Positions 19,859 to 27,850 of a stretch of DNA of 55,843 nt are shown here, one piece after another. Made by a program: the position numbers and the translations under genes. The stretch is taken from contig PGYL01000024.1 in assembly GCA_002839645.1 (NCBI GenBank), positions 1-55,843 on the forward strand. Reading direction: 5' to 3'. The notes below the pieces were generated by a model that saw only the letters and a list, made by a program, of their open reading frames with translations, made no database searches and was not told the origin of the DNA. The stretch's first letter is position 1. Each line of letters opens with the position of its first letter. The DNA comes from Methanomicrobiales archaeon HGW-Methanomicrobiales-2. Lineage in GTDB: Archaea; Halobacteriota; Methanomicrobia; Methanomicrobiales; Methanoculleaceae.

Positions 19859-20335
19859 TGCAGGAGAGGTTTGGCGCAATCAGACCATAAAGCATGCATG
19901 CCGAAGGGTGGAGCACAGGCAGCTTACTTCTCTGCTGGCTGCTCCTGCAGACCTCCCGGAACTGGCGGAGGGAGGATGCAAGGACCCGGGTCTTGCCGAT
20001 CATGGCGGCGATCTGGAGGGCGTCGAGGATCTCGTCGCGGGATGCGCCTTCCTTTAGCGCGGCCCCCATGTGTACTTTCAGGCAACTGTCCGCCCGGCCC
20101 CGGCGGCGGCCGCAACGGCGACCAGTTCCGCGGTCTTTGCGTCGAGGGAGTCGGGCCGGGAGATCCGGTAGTCGGCGATGGCGGAGAGCGCGAAGGCCTC
20201 GGGCCGGTCCCGGAGGATGGAGAAGATGAACGGCACGACGCCGAGCATCTCCTGTACATCCTCCGTGATGTCGTCGCCGAGGTCGTCGGCGTGGGTTAGG
20301 AAGTCGTTGATTAACTGCTCATTCTCGGGCTTCAT
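19731..20335 (-). pseudogene. carboxymuconolactone decarboxylase/AhpD-like protein, frameshifted
   Basis: The first 85 codons (20335 to 20078) read as a normal CMD-family N-terminus (IADYRISRPDSLDAKTAELVAVAAAAGAG) and then run into TGA. In another frame the sequence resumes as DSCLKVHMGAALKEGASRDEILDALQ, IGKTRVLASSLRQF, the expected CxxxH redox motif and C-terminal helices. One missing base in the G/C run at about 20090-20100 would join the two. The second frame stays open to 19731 and overlaps the cyclo-ligase gene, whereas a normal protein would end near 19905, so a second small indel near the end is possible. Either a recent inactivation or a sequence error. Confidence 0.75.
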
Positions 20336-20453
20336 TGGGCTGTCCTCTTACGTGATCGTGGGCGAGGGAGGCGATAATGGTGTGGATTTTAATGTGAGGA
20401 TGTTCGGGTGTTCTTGTGTGCAAGCGTATTTGACCGATTTTCCCACGCTCCGG

Positions 20454-20639
20454 GTACGCTGGACCGTGGGGATATCGCCATGCACTGCCCCCGCCCCCCA
20501 GGGGCGGGGGAGGAGGCCGAAGGCCGGGTGGGGTGGGGGTTATAGGTATCAGTTTACGCGATGGAGACAGGGGAGGGGGATTCTCCCCCCTCCCCGTCAG
20601 CCCCTCCCCCAGGGGCGATATCCCCACGGTCCACTGTAC
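20454..20639 (+). repeat. MITE/REP-like dispersed element, copy 2, with terminal inverted repeats
   Basis: A 186 base element with ends at 20454-20479 and 20614-20639 that are inverted repeats of about 26 bases with two mismatches (GTAC, then TGGACCGTGGGGATATCG). The interior is very G/C-rich with nested hairpins. It matches 4812-4990 in the opposite orientation. It sits in the gene-free stretch 20336-20809 between the CMD pseudogene start and the thiC terminator. No coding sequence lies inside, and target duplications are not evident. Confidence 0.75.
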
Positions 20640-20769
20640 TGGGACTTGCCCATGGTGGCCGTTCAGATATGTGCAAAGAGCAAGGAAGCACGATAAGACT
20701 GGCTCTGCAGCTCATGCAATCTACCACCCGGAAGAACGAACACCCTCCGCTACCCGGAGATCAGCACCC

Positions 20770-20803
20770 AAAAAACGAGATCCCGGGGGGGCACCCCCAT
20801 CTC
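20770..20803 (-). terminator. thiC terminator
   Basis: On the minus strand, GAGAT plus a G5/C6 stem closes and returns as ATCTC, followed by GTTTTTT. It begins seven bases after the thiC stop, and the stem is long and G/C-rich. Confidence 0.8.
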
Positions 20804-20809
20804 TCCTGT

Positions 20810-22084
20810 TCAGAAGTTAAAATGCCGTCCGACGATCTTCAACGCACAGAAGTCTCCGCACATCGTGCAGCCGTCGGTATCGGCCGGCATCCGCTCGGCC
20901 CGGATTGCCCGGGCGCGCTCGGGGTTCATCGCGACCGCAAACTGCCGCTCCCAGTCGAGGTCCCGGCGGGCGTGTCCCATCTCGAGGTCGGCATCCCGCT
21001 TCTTGAGCTTGATCATATCCCCGACGTGGGCGGCGATCCTCGAACTCATCACGCCCTCGTAGACCTCTTCGGGGGTGGGGAGCGCCAGGTGCTCCGCCGG
21101 CGTCACGTAGCAAATGAAGTCGGCACCGTAGGAGGAGGCGAGTGCGGCCCCGATCGCGGCTACCCGGTCGTCGTAGCCGGGCGCGATATCGGTGACGAGC
21201 GGGCCGAGCATGTAGAACGGCTTCCGGTTCGTGACGCGCTTTTGCAGCACGACGTTGGTCTGGATCTCGTCGACCGGGATGTGCCCCGGTCCCTCGATGA
21301 TCGCCTGGACACCCTGTTCATGTGCTTTATCGGCGAGTTCCGCGTTGATGAGCAGTTCCTGGATCTGGGCACGGTCGGTCGCGTCGTGGACCGCACCCGC
21401 CCGCATCCCGTTGCCGAAGGAGAGGGTGACCTCGTGCTCCTTCAAGATCTCGACTAAGTAGTCGAACTCCGCATAGAGCGGGTTTTCCTTCTCGTTGTGG
21501 AGCATCCACGCGGTCATGAAGGCCCCGCCGCGGGAGACGAGCCCGCCGTGCCGCCCCTGGTTCTTCAGGCGCTTCATCGTCTCATAGTTGATCCCGGTAT
21601 GGATCGCCATGAAGTTGGTCCCGAGCTTCGCCTGCTCCGCCGTGATCCGGAAGAGGTCGTCCTCTTCCATGTGGACGACCGCCCCGTGCTTCCGGGCGGC
21701 CTCGATGAACGCCTGGTAGAGCGGGACCGACCCGACCGAGAGGGTGGTCGCCTCGACGACCCGGCGCCGGATCTCCGCAAAGTCGCCGCCGGTGGAGAGT
21801 TCCATCAGCGTATCGGCACCGGCACGCTCTGCCTGCCGGACCTTCTCGATCTCCACATCGACGTCGACCATATCCGTCGACGTCCCGATGCTCGCGTTGA
21901 CCTTCGTGCGGAGCCCTTCGCCGATACCGCAGATCTTCACCTTCCGGTAGGGAGAGACCGGAATGACGATATGGCCTTCAGCCACGCCGTGCCTGACGAA
22001 CTCCTCAGAGACACCTTCCGCTGCTGCGACGATCCGCATCTCCTCGGTGACGACGCCACGTCGGGCGTCTTCTATGAGACCCAT
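20810..22084 (-). CDS. thiC: phosphomethylpyrimidine synthase ThiC
   Basis: Radical SAM enzyme that rearranges 5-aminoimidazole ribotide to HMP-P in thiamine synthesis. Conserved blocks include KVNASIGTS, a D-T-L-M-ELSTGG motif, IHTGI, RGGAFMTAWM, GNGMRAGAVHDATD, EGPGHIP and DFICYVTPAEHLALP. The C-terminal cluster motif reads CTMCGDFC, so the second and third Cys are separated by three residues rather than the four of bacterial ThiC. The start is ATG 22084 (424 residues, usual for the short archaeal form); upstream in-frame codons are not conserved. A TTTATC element ~27 bases upstream suggests a leaderless transcript, leaving no room for a TPP riboswitch. Confidence 0.95.
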   Translation of the reverse strand: MGLIEDARRGVVTEEMRIVAAAEGVSEEFVRHGVAEGHIVIPVSPYRKVKICGIGEGLRTKVNASIGTSTDMVDVDVEIEKVRQAERAGADTLMELSTGGDFAEIRRRVVEATTLSVGSVPLYQAFIEAARKHGAVVHMEEDDLFRITAEQAKLGTNFMAIHTGINYETMKRLKNQGRHGGLVSRGGAFMTAWMLHNEKENPLYAEFDYLVEILKEHEVTLSFGNGMRAGAVHDATDRAQIQELLINAELADKAHEQGVQAIIEGPGHIPVDEIQTNVVLQKRVTNRKPFYMLGPLVTDIAPGYDDRVAAIGAALASSYGADFICYVTPAEHLALPTPEEVYEGVMSSRIAAHVGDMIKLKKRDADLEMGHARRDLDWERQFAVAMNPERARAIRAERMPADTDGCTMCGDFCALKIVGRHFNF

Positions 22085-22154
22085 GACCTTATATTTGAGG
22101 AAAAGAGTTGATAAAGGCTTGTTTTTAGAATCCTGGCTAAAACCGGGTTGTTCT

Positions 22155-22227
22155 CTTGACAAGTAAACTTGACTTACTCTTACGCAGATCTTATTTCATA
22201 GCCGGAAAGCCAAGGCTTACATGAAAT
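22155..22227. promoter_or_regulatory. thiC / radical SAM divergent control region
   Basis: Between the divergent starts at 22084 and 22260 lie a direct repeat CTTGAC (22155-22160 and 22168-22173, 13 bases apart) and an inverted repeat ATTTCAT (22193-22199) / ATGAAAT (22221-22227) with inner AGCC/GGCT arms. The second is just upstream of the radical SAM gene. Both could be operator sites; the factor is unknown. Confidence 0.4.
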
Positions 22228-22259
22228 AGAGGAGCACCTCTATCCCGTCTGGTGATTGT

Positions 22260-22958
22260 TTGCACGTCAATTTCGGAGGTTTTGTCCCGATCAGCACCGT
22301 TGACTGGCGGGGGCGGGCGGCCTGCACCGTCTTCCTCAGGGGGTGCCCCGCGCGCTGCTTCTACTGCCATAACATCGCCATCCACGGTGGCGAAGACCTT
22401 CGCGACGCAGACGAGATCATCGCCATGATCCGGAGTTCCCGCACGGTTGCAGGCGCTGTAGTCTTCTCCGGCGGGGAGCCGACCCTGCAGGGGCCGGCGC
22501 TCGTCCACCTCGCCGCCGCCGCGCGGAACATGGGGCTCTCTGTGGGCCTGCACACGAACGGCATCTTTCCCCGGGTGCTCGAAGACCTGATCGGTCGGCA
22601 CCTGGTGGAGATGATCGCGCTCGATATCAAGACAACGTGGGAGCGCTACGACGAACTCCTGGAACTTACTGCCGCCGATGCGGTGAAGCAGTCGCTCGCC
22701 GTCTGCAAGCGGGCGAAGGCCGACGGCAGCCTTGGGACCTGCCAGGCTGTGGTCACTCTCTTCCGGGGCCGCGAGGATGATCTCCCGTCGATCGCGGAGG
22801 CTACCCAGGGGCTGGACCTCGTGCTCCAGCAGGGGGTTGCCGCGGGCTTCGTCCCCCTGACCCGGCAGGAACTCGAGGCGGTAGCGGCGTCGCTCGGCCG
22901 GAAAGTCCGGATACGGACCCGGGAGGACGGCGAGGTCGGGTACGACCCGGAGCAGTAA
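22260..22958 (+). CDS. radical SAM protein, NrdG/PflA-like activating enzyme
   Basis: A 232-residue radical SAM protein resembling the anaerobic ribonucleotide reductase activator. The cluster motif is CPARCFYCHN (C-x3-C-x2-C), preceded by VDWRGRAACTVFLRG and followed by VFSGGEPTLQ, the GGE SAM-binding motif. It would generate a glycyl radical on a partner enzyme using SAM and a 4Fe-4S cluster. No glycyl-radical enzyme lies next to it, so the partner is elsewhere. The start is TTG 22260, with a GGTGAT ribosome site three bases upstream; no ATG or GTG is in a better position. It is divergent from thiC. Confidence 0.85.
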   Translation: MHVNFGGFVPISTVDWRGRAACTVFLRGCPARCFYCHNIAIHGGEDLRDADEIIAMIRSSRTVAGAVVFSGGEPTLQGPALVHLAAAARNMGLSVGLHTNGIFPRVLEDLIGRHLVEMIALDIKTTWERYDELLELTAADAVKQSLAVCKRAKADGSLGTCQAVVTLFRGREDDLPSIAEATQGLDLVLQQGVAAGFVPLTRQELEAVAASLGRKVRIRTREDGEVGYDPEQ

Positions 22959-23120
22959 CCGTTCCGGTGACGTTAAGCATAATATCGTCGGGAACCCACT
23001 TTTATGGAGATAGTTGTGGCGGCCGCCGCAACCTGCACCGCCGGGACCCTGCAGCCGGTCTCTCACCGGTGCGGCCCGCTGTTCTGGATACGATAGCATA
23101 ACAAAGATGAAGGAGCCCTG

Positions 23121-23669
23121 ATGAAAGTCATTGGAATCGTTGGTATGCCGGCAAGCGGGAAAGGAGAGGTGTCGAAGATCGCCCGGGACCTCGGGATTCC
23201 GGTCGTGGTCATGGGAGATGCTATACGGGAACGGGTTAAGGAGGCCGGCCTTCTGCCGACGGACGCGAACCTCGGCGCAATGTCGGGGAAGTTGCGCGCG
23301 GACCTCGGCATGGATGCCATCGCGCGGATCACCATCCCGGTCATCGAGGCAGAGTCCGCCCCGGTGGTCCTGGTCGACGGCATCAGGGGGGACTACGAGG
23401 TGGCGGCGTTCAAGGAGCACTTCCCCGACTTCACCCTCATCGGGATCGTCTCGTCGTTTGAGACGCGCTACCGGCGGCTCACGAACCGGGGCCGGTCCGA
23501 CGACTCCCTCACCGCCGAAGAACTCCGGGTCCGCGATGAGCGGGAACTCGGGTGGGGGCTCGGTCGGGCTCTCGATCTCGCGGACTGCCGGATCACGAAC
23601 GAGGGAACACTCGAGGAGTTTGCCGAAGAGGTCCGTGCCCTGCTCTGCCGGCCGGGAGGAATAGAATGA
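23121..23669 (+). CDS. UPF0200 family P-loop kinase-like protein
   Basis: A 182-residue archaeal P-loop protein of the UPF0200 family, related to nucleoside-monophosphate and dephospho-CoA kinases. The Walker A motif is GMPASGKGE, followed by VVMGDAIRERVKEAGL; VLVDGIRGDYEVAAF is the Walker-B-like strand and RYRRLTNRGRSDD the lid region. The substrate is not known. Full length. The next gene starts at 23666 with an ATGA overlap, so translation is coupled. The 162 bases upstream carry no other gene. Confidence 0.85.
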   Translation: MKVIGIVGMPASGKGEVSKIARDLGIPVVVMGDAIRERVKEAGLLPTDANLGAMSGKLRADLGMDAIARITIPVIEAESAPVVLVDGIRGDYEVAAFKEHFPDFTLIGIVSSFETRYRRLTNRGRSDDSLTAEELRVRDERELGWGLGRALDLADCRITNEGTLEEFAEEVRALLCRPGGIE

Positions 23670-24439
23670 GTCTTGCCCCGTATTTTTCATCCTCATCAAA
23701 AGTCTGGGAATCCCGGGACTGGGTCTTCGGGCTCGAGGAACTCGGGTACACCGGCTGGGAGATCGTCGCCGACGGGAAGTACCGCCTGGACAACCCTGAG
23801 AATTTTGCCGCTATCCGGGAGAACCTCGAGAGCACCGGCCTTCTCGCGACCGTTCACGCCCCCTACAGCGACTTAAACCTCGCATCGTTAAACTACCCCA
23901 TCTGGCGCGAGTCCATCCGCCAGACCTGCTGCTGCATCCACCACGCGGCCGACCTGACCGACCGGGTGACGGTCCACCCCGGGTTTGTATCTCCTGTAGG
24001 AAAACTCGTCCCCGAGAAGGTCTGGGAGCTGCAGAAGACAGCACTCGTCGAGATCGGGAAATCTGCGGAAGAGCACGGCATCCTCGCGTGCGTCGAGAAC
24101 ATGATCAGCATCAGAGACTTCCTCTGCCGCTACCCCGAGGAGATACTCGGCCTCACGGAAGGTATCCCGGGGATCGGGGTCACGCTCGATGTGGGGCACG
24201 CCAACACCAACGGCCAGGTCGATGCGTTCCTTGCCCATGTCCGGGAGATCAGCCACCTGCACATCCACGACAACCACGGGAAGTCGGACGAGCACCTGGC
24301 ACTCGGCGACGGGACCATCGCCTGGGAGAAGGTCGGGCGGGTCGTCGCCCGCGACTACTCCGGTCCGGTTGTTATCGAAGGCCGGACACTCGAAGAGGCA
24401 AAGCGGAGCCTTGCAGCATTCAGGAGGTGGTTCGTATAG
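23666..24439 (+). CDS. sugar phosphate isomerase/epimerase, AP endonuclease 2-like TIM barrel
   Basis: A 257-residue xylose-isomerase-like TIM barrel protein. SSKVWESRDWVFGLEEL begins the barrel, VHAPYSDLNLASLN carries a metal-binding His, NMI with a preceding Glu (VEN) is the next ligand strand, TLDVGHANTNGQ gives Asp and His, and HIHDNHGK completes the metal set. This fits a divalent metal-dependent isomerase/epimerase or hydrolase; the substrate is unknown. ATG 23666 follows GGGAGGA and overlaps the upstream stop. The downstream RNase Z gene overlaps its 3' end. Confidence 0.85.
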   Translation: MSLAPYFSSSSKVWESRDWVFGLEELGYTGWEIVADGKYRLDNPENFAAIRENLESTGLLATVHAPYSDLNLASLNYPIWRESIRQTCCCIHHAADLTDRVTVHPGFVSPVGKLVPEKVWELQKTALVEIGKSAEEHGILACVENMISIRDFLCRYPEEILGLTEGIPGIGVTLDVGHANTNGQVDAFLAHVREISHLHIHDNHGKSDEHLALGDGTIAWEKVGRVVARDYSGPVVIEGRTLEEAKRSLAAFRRWFV

Positions 24440-25383
24440 CCGGCGAAACCCTGCACCTCCATTTCCTCGGCACGGCGGGAGCACTTCCGTCTCCGCAGAG
24501 GAACCCCTCCTGCATCCTGATCCGGCGGGGCTCCGACACCCTGCTCTTCGACTGCGGGGAGGGCACCCAGCAGCAGATGATGCGTGCCCGGACCGGATTT
24601 ACCGTGAACGCCGTCTTCATCACCCACTGGCATGCCGACCATTTCCTCGGCGTCTTCGGGCTCGTCGAGACGCTCGCGTTCATGGGACGGACCGACCCGC
24701 TCCCGATCTACGGCCCGCCCTGGGTAGGCGAGTTCGTCGACCTCGTGCAGAAGATAAGCCGCCACACCCGGGGCTTCTCCGTCACTGCGCACCCCCTCGA
24801 GCACGGTTCGGTCGTGCCCTTCAACGGCTACACCGTCCGGGCGTTTTCTACGCATCACGGCATTCCGGGGCTCGGCTATGTAATGGAGGAGGACGAGCGG
24901 CCCGGAAGGTTCAACCGGGAGCAGGCGATTGCGCTCGGTGTCCCACCGGGCCCGCTCTTCGGACGGCTGCAGCGCGGGGAAGCGGTCTGCATCGTCCGCG
25001 ACGGCGTCGAGACCGAGATCCGGCCCGCCGATGTGCTGGGAGAGCCGCGTCCGGGGCGGAAGGTGGTCTATACCGGGGACACGCGGCCGCTCCAGCACCA
25101 CCCCGGGATCACCGCGATGCTCCGGGACGCAGATATCCTGATCCACGACGCCACGTTCGATGACCAGGAGAGCGACCGCGCCCGGGAGGTTTTGCACTCC
25201 ACTGCCGGGGAGGCCGGGGAGGCGGCGGTCGCCTTGAACGCCCGTATGCTTGCCCTGATGCACATAAGTTCCCGTTATACCAGCACAGTAAACCATATAC
25301 GCGATGCAAAGCGACAGTATGAGGGAGACGTGATCCTGCCGGCCGATCTGGCCGTTCTGGAGATCCCGTATCGGAGTGATTGA
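24427..25383 (+). CDS. rnz: ribonuclease Z, tRNA 3' processing
   Basis: Metallo-beta-lactamase-fold endonuclease that cuts tRNA precursors after the discriminator base. FLGTAGALPSPQRNPS is the N-terminal motif, THWHADHFLGVFGL the zinc-binding HxHxDH motif, VYTGDTRP gives the bridging Asp, and the terminal HISSRYT provides the last His. A flexible-arm-like insert (EEDERPGRFNREQA and following) is present. About 318 residues, usual for the short form. The start is uncertain: GTG 24427 is the only standard codon, but the AGGAGG ribosome site overlaps it. The gene overlaps the upstream isomerase and lies just before the SLC41-like gene. Confidence 0.93.
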   Translation: MVRIAGETLHLHFLGTAGALPSPQRNPSCILIRRGSDTLLFDCGEGTQQQMMRARTGFTVNAVFITHWHADHFLGVFGLVETLAFMGRTDPLPIYGPPWVGEFVDLVQKISRHTRGFSVTAHPLEHGSVVPFNGYTVRAFSTHHGIPGLGYVMEEDERPGRFNREQAIALGVPPGPLFGRLQRGEAVCIVRDGVETEIRPADVLGEPRPGRKVVYTGDTRPLQHHPGITAMLRDADILIHDATFDDQESDRAREVLHSTAGEAGEAAVALNARMLALMHISSRYTSTVNHIRDAKRQYEGDVILPADLAVLEIPYRSD

Positions 25384-25400
25384 GATGGACGGTGATGGGG

Positions 25401-26597
25401 ATGGAGCAGGGCCTATCCAGCCAGAGCCGCCTGATACTGACCGGTCTTGGCGCCCTGCTCGTCAGTGCCGCTGTCTCGAGCATAGCAGGCATATATCTCG
25501 GTTCTGTCCGTGAAGTCCTCTGGCTGATACCCGGCCTGATGGTGCTCCTGCCGTCGATCATCCATATCCGGGGGAGCGTCGCCGGAGTCTTTGCATCCCG
25601 CCTCTCCTCCTCGATGCACCTTGGGGAGTTCTCTATTGATTTTCATGAGGGCTCTGTTCTCGGCGACAACATCCGCGCCTCGTTCGTGGTAACCATTCTC
25701 ATAGCGTTCGTCATCGGCATCTTCTCCTACGCGGCGAGCCGCATCTTCGGGTATCCTGTGGTGGGCGTCACCGACCTCGTTCTGATCTCGGTCGTCTGCG
25801 GCGTTGTCGCGGGGGTTGTGGTGATGGGGATCACCCTGGTCGTTGCGCTCGCGAGTTACCGCTACGACCTCGACCTCGACATGATCGCCGCACCGATCGT
25901 CACCACCTCGGGGGACATCGTCACGCTCCCGATCCTCATCATCTCCGCGACATTCATCATGCTCCTCTCTCCCTCTGCACGCCTGGTGCTCGGGGCCATC
26001 GCGGTCGCCGCTGCCATCGTCACCATCCTCTACACCCGGCAACGGCCCAGGGCAATCGGGCCGATCGTCCGCGAAAACCTCTACCTCCTCATCCCGCTCA
26101 GCGTCCTCGGCACGCTGGCCGGTCTGACCTACTCGCTCAATCTCGACAGACTGGTGGCGCTCGCGGTCTTTCTCGTCCTGATACCCCCGTTTATGGGTGG
26201 TCTCGGGTCGATAGGCGGCATTCTCGGGTCGCGCCTATCGACGGGGATGCACACCGGCGAGCTCAACCCCTCGTTCCTCCCCGAGCGCGGCGTTGTGCAT
26301 CATTTTATTATTTCCTATCTCTATACGTTGATACTGCTTCCACTGCTGGCGCTCATCGCGCATGGTGCGGCGGTGCTCATGGGGCTAAACAGCCCTGGCC
26401 TTGGAATGCTGGTCATTATCAGCCTTGTAGCGGGTCTGGTCGTCATGACACTGGTGAACGGCGTGGCGTACGTCACTGCCAGCCTTTCATTCCGGTATGG
26501 TCTCGATCCCGATAACTTCGGGATCCCTGTCATCACGAGCCTGATCGACCTGATTGGTGCAGCTACGCTCGTGGCAGTGATAGGCCTGCTGTTGTAA
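25401..26597 (+). CDS. SLC41/MgtE-like divalent cation transporter
   Basis: An integral membrane protein of about 398 residues built from two similar halves of ~195 residues, each with five or so helices and a signature loop: RGSVAGVFASRLSSSMHLGEFS in the first half and GSIGGILGSRLSTGMHTGELN in the second. These match the membrane domain of MgtE/SLC41 Mg2+ transporters, without the cytosolic N and CBS domains of bacterial MgtE. The start is ATG 25401, four bases after GGTGAT; upstream ATGs at 25395 and nearby lie inside that site. The next gene, a PhoU/TrkA-C protein, starts 11 bases after the stop and probably regulates it. Confidence 0.85.
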   Translation: MEQGLSSQSRLILTGLGALLVSAAVSSIAGIYLGSVREVLWLIPGLMVLLPSIIHIRGSVAGVFASRLSSSMHLGEFSIDFHEGSVLGDNIRASFVVTILIAFVIGIFSYAASRIFGYPVVGVTDLVLISVVCGVVAGVVVMGITLVVALASYRYDLDLDMIAAPIVTTSGDIVTLPILIISATFIMLLSPSARLVLGAIAVAAAIVTILYTRQRPRAIGPIVRENLYLLIPLSVLGTLAGLTYSLNLDRLVALAVFLVLIPPFMGGLGSIGGILGSRLSTGMHTGELNPSFLPERGVVHHFIISYLYTLILLPLLALIAHGAAVLMGLNSPGLGMLVIISLVAGLVVMTLVNGVAYVTASLSFRYGLDPDNFGIPVITSLIDLIGAATLVAVIGLLL

Positions 26598-26608
26598 GTG
26601 AAAAGTAT

Positions 26609-27835
26609 ATGAAAACGACGGTTAACAGACCCATGACGGAACGTGAATACCAGCCGATCAGTTTCAAAGACGTCCTGATCGAGATGAAGGATGTCTCCGA
26701 GCTGATGGTTGATCTCTCTTACTCTGCGATCCTCTTCGACAGTAAAGAGATAGCGCTCGAAGTGATCAATCTCGAGGAGAGCATGAACAAACTGGTCTAT
26801 CAGGCCAGAATTCAGAGTGTCCTCGGTGCCAGGCGCCTCGAAGAAGCAGAAGCGATGAGCGGCATGCTCCAGGTTGCCGAGGCGGCGGAGAGGATTGCGA
26901 ACTCTGCTTCGGATATAGCAAAACTCATCTTAAAAGACATCCGGTTTCCGGCTAAACTCAAGCGCGTCTTCCCTGAGGCCGAAGAGATCGTCACCCGGGT
27001 TATCATCAGCCCGGGAAGCGATCTCGCCGGCCGCACGCTCGGCGACCTCAAAGTCCAGAGCACGACGGGCATGCAGGTGATTGCCATCCGGCGTGGAAAG
27101 GGCTGGATCTACGATCCCGACAGGACTACCCGGGTGGAGAGCGGGGATATCCTGATTGTGCGGGGCCCGGAAGCCGGAGAGGACATTCTCTTCCTGATGG
27201 CGGGGACGGCAGAGCGCCCCGGGGGCGAACCCTCGCATGCGGGTGAGGTCGACGACCTTGACCGGGCGGTCCAGTTGATCATCGAGATGAAGAACCTCTC
27301 GGAGCTCTCTGTTGGGCTGGCGTACACCTCCCTGCTCTTCAACAACAAGGAAGTGGCGCACGAGGTGGTCGCCCTTGATTCGACGCTCGATGATATGCGC
27401 TACGACCTGGACCTCTGGATCCTTGAAGCGGCACGAAAGATCGACGATGTGCGCTACCTCCGGGGCCTCCTGTATATGTCCTCGTTTGCGCAGGCGATCA
27501 GCGATTCGGCCCATTCCATCGTCGACGTCCTCCTGCGCGACATCGAGATCCCGCCGGTCTTCAAAAAGATCGTCCGCGAGTCGGACGAGATCATTACGCG
27601 GATACCCGTGGCGGCGTCCTCGCCGCTTGTGACGAGGACCCTCAAGGAGGCGTCGCTCGGGACGGTGACCGGGATGGTCGTGCTTGCCATCAAGCACGGT
27701 GACCGGTGGGTCTACCGCCCGGGGAAGAGTGTCCGACTGGAGAGTGGTGATATTATTATCGCCAAGGGCAGACGGGACGGTGAGTGCCGGCTGTATGAAC
27801 TTGCCGGCTACGCCGTCGAGATGCCCGAAGAATGA
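26609..27835 (+). CDS. duplicated PhoU-TrkA_C regulatory protein
   Basis: A soluble 408-residue protein made of two PhoU-like helical blocks, each followed by a TrkA-C (RCK_C) ligand-binding domain. The first PhoU runs over ~20-125 (LIEMKDVSELMVDLSYSAIL) and the first RCK_C over ~128-200 (GRTLGDL, then VESGDILIVRG). The second set starts at ~228 (IEMKNLSELSVGLAYTSLL) and ends with RLESGDIIIAKG. No NAD-binding TrkA-N domain is present. RCK_C domains gate ion transporters by binding small ligands, including c-di-AMP in some bacteria. Being 11 bases downstream of the SLC41-like gene, it is probably its cytosolic regulator. GTGA lies seven bases before ATG 26609. Confidence 0.85.
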   Translation: MKTTVNRPMTEREYQPISFKDVLIEMKDVSELMVDLSYSAILFDSKEIALEVINLEESMNKLVYQARIQSVLGARRLEEAEAMSGMLQVAEAAERIANSASDIAKLILKDIRFPAKLKRVFPEAEEIVTRVIISPGSDLAGRTLGDLKVQSTTGMQVIAIRRGKGWIYDPDRTTRVESGDILIVRGPEAGEDILFLMAGTAERPGGEPSHAGEVDDLDRAVQLIIEMKNLSELSVGLAYTSLLFNNKEVAHEVVALDSTLDDMRYDLDLWILEAARKIDDVRYLRGLLYMSSFAQAISDSAHSIVDVLLRDIEIPPVFKKIVRESDEIITRIPVAASSPLVTRTLKEASLGTVTGMVVLAIKHGDRWVYRPGKSVRLESGDIIIAKGRRDGECRLYELAGYAVEMPEE

Positions 27836-27850
27836 ATTAGGTGAACTACT

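Noticed and set aside
22085-22160. TPP riboswitch upstream of thiC
   Set aside because: No THI-box-like conserved core is visible, and the TATA box lies so close to the start that the leader is too short.
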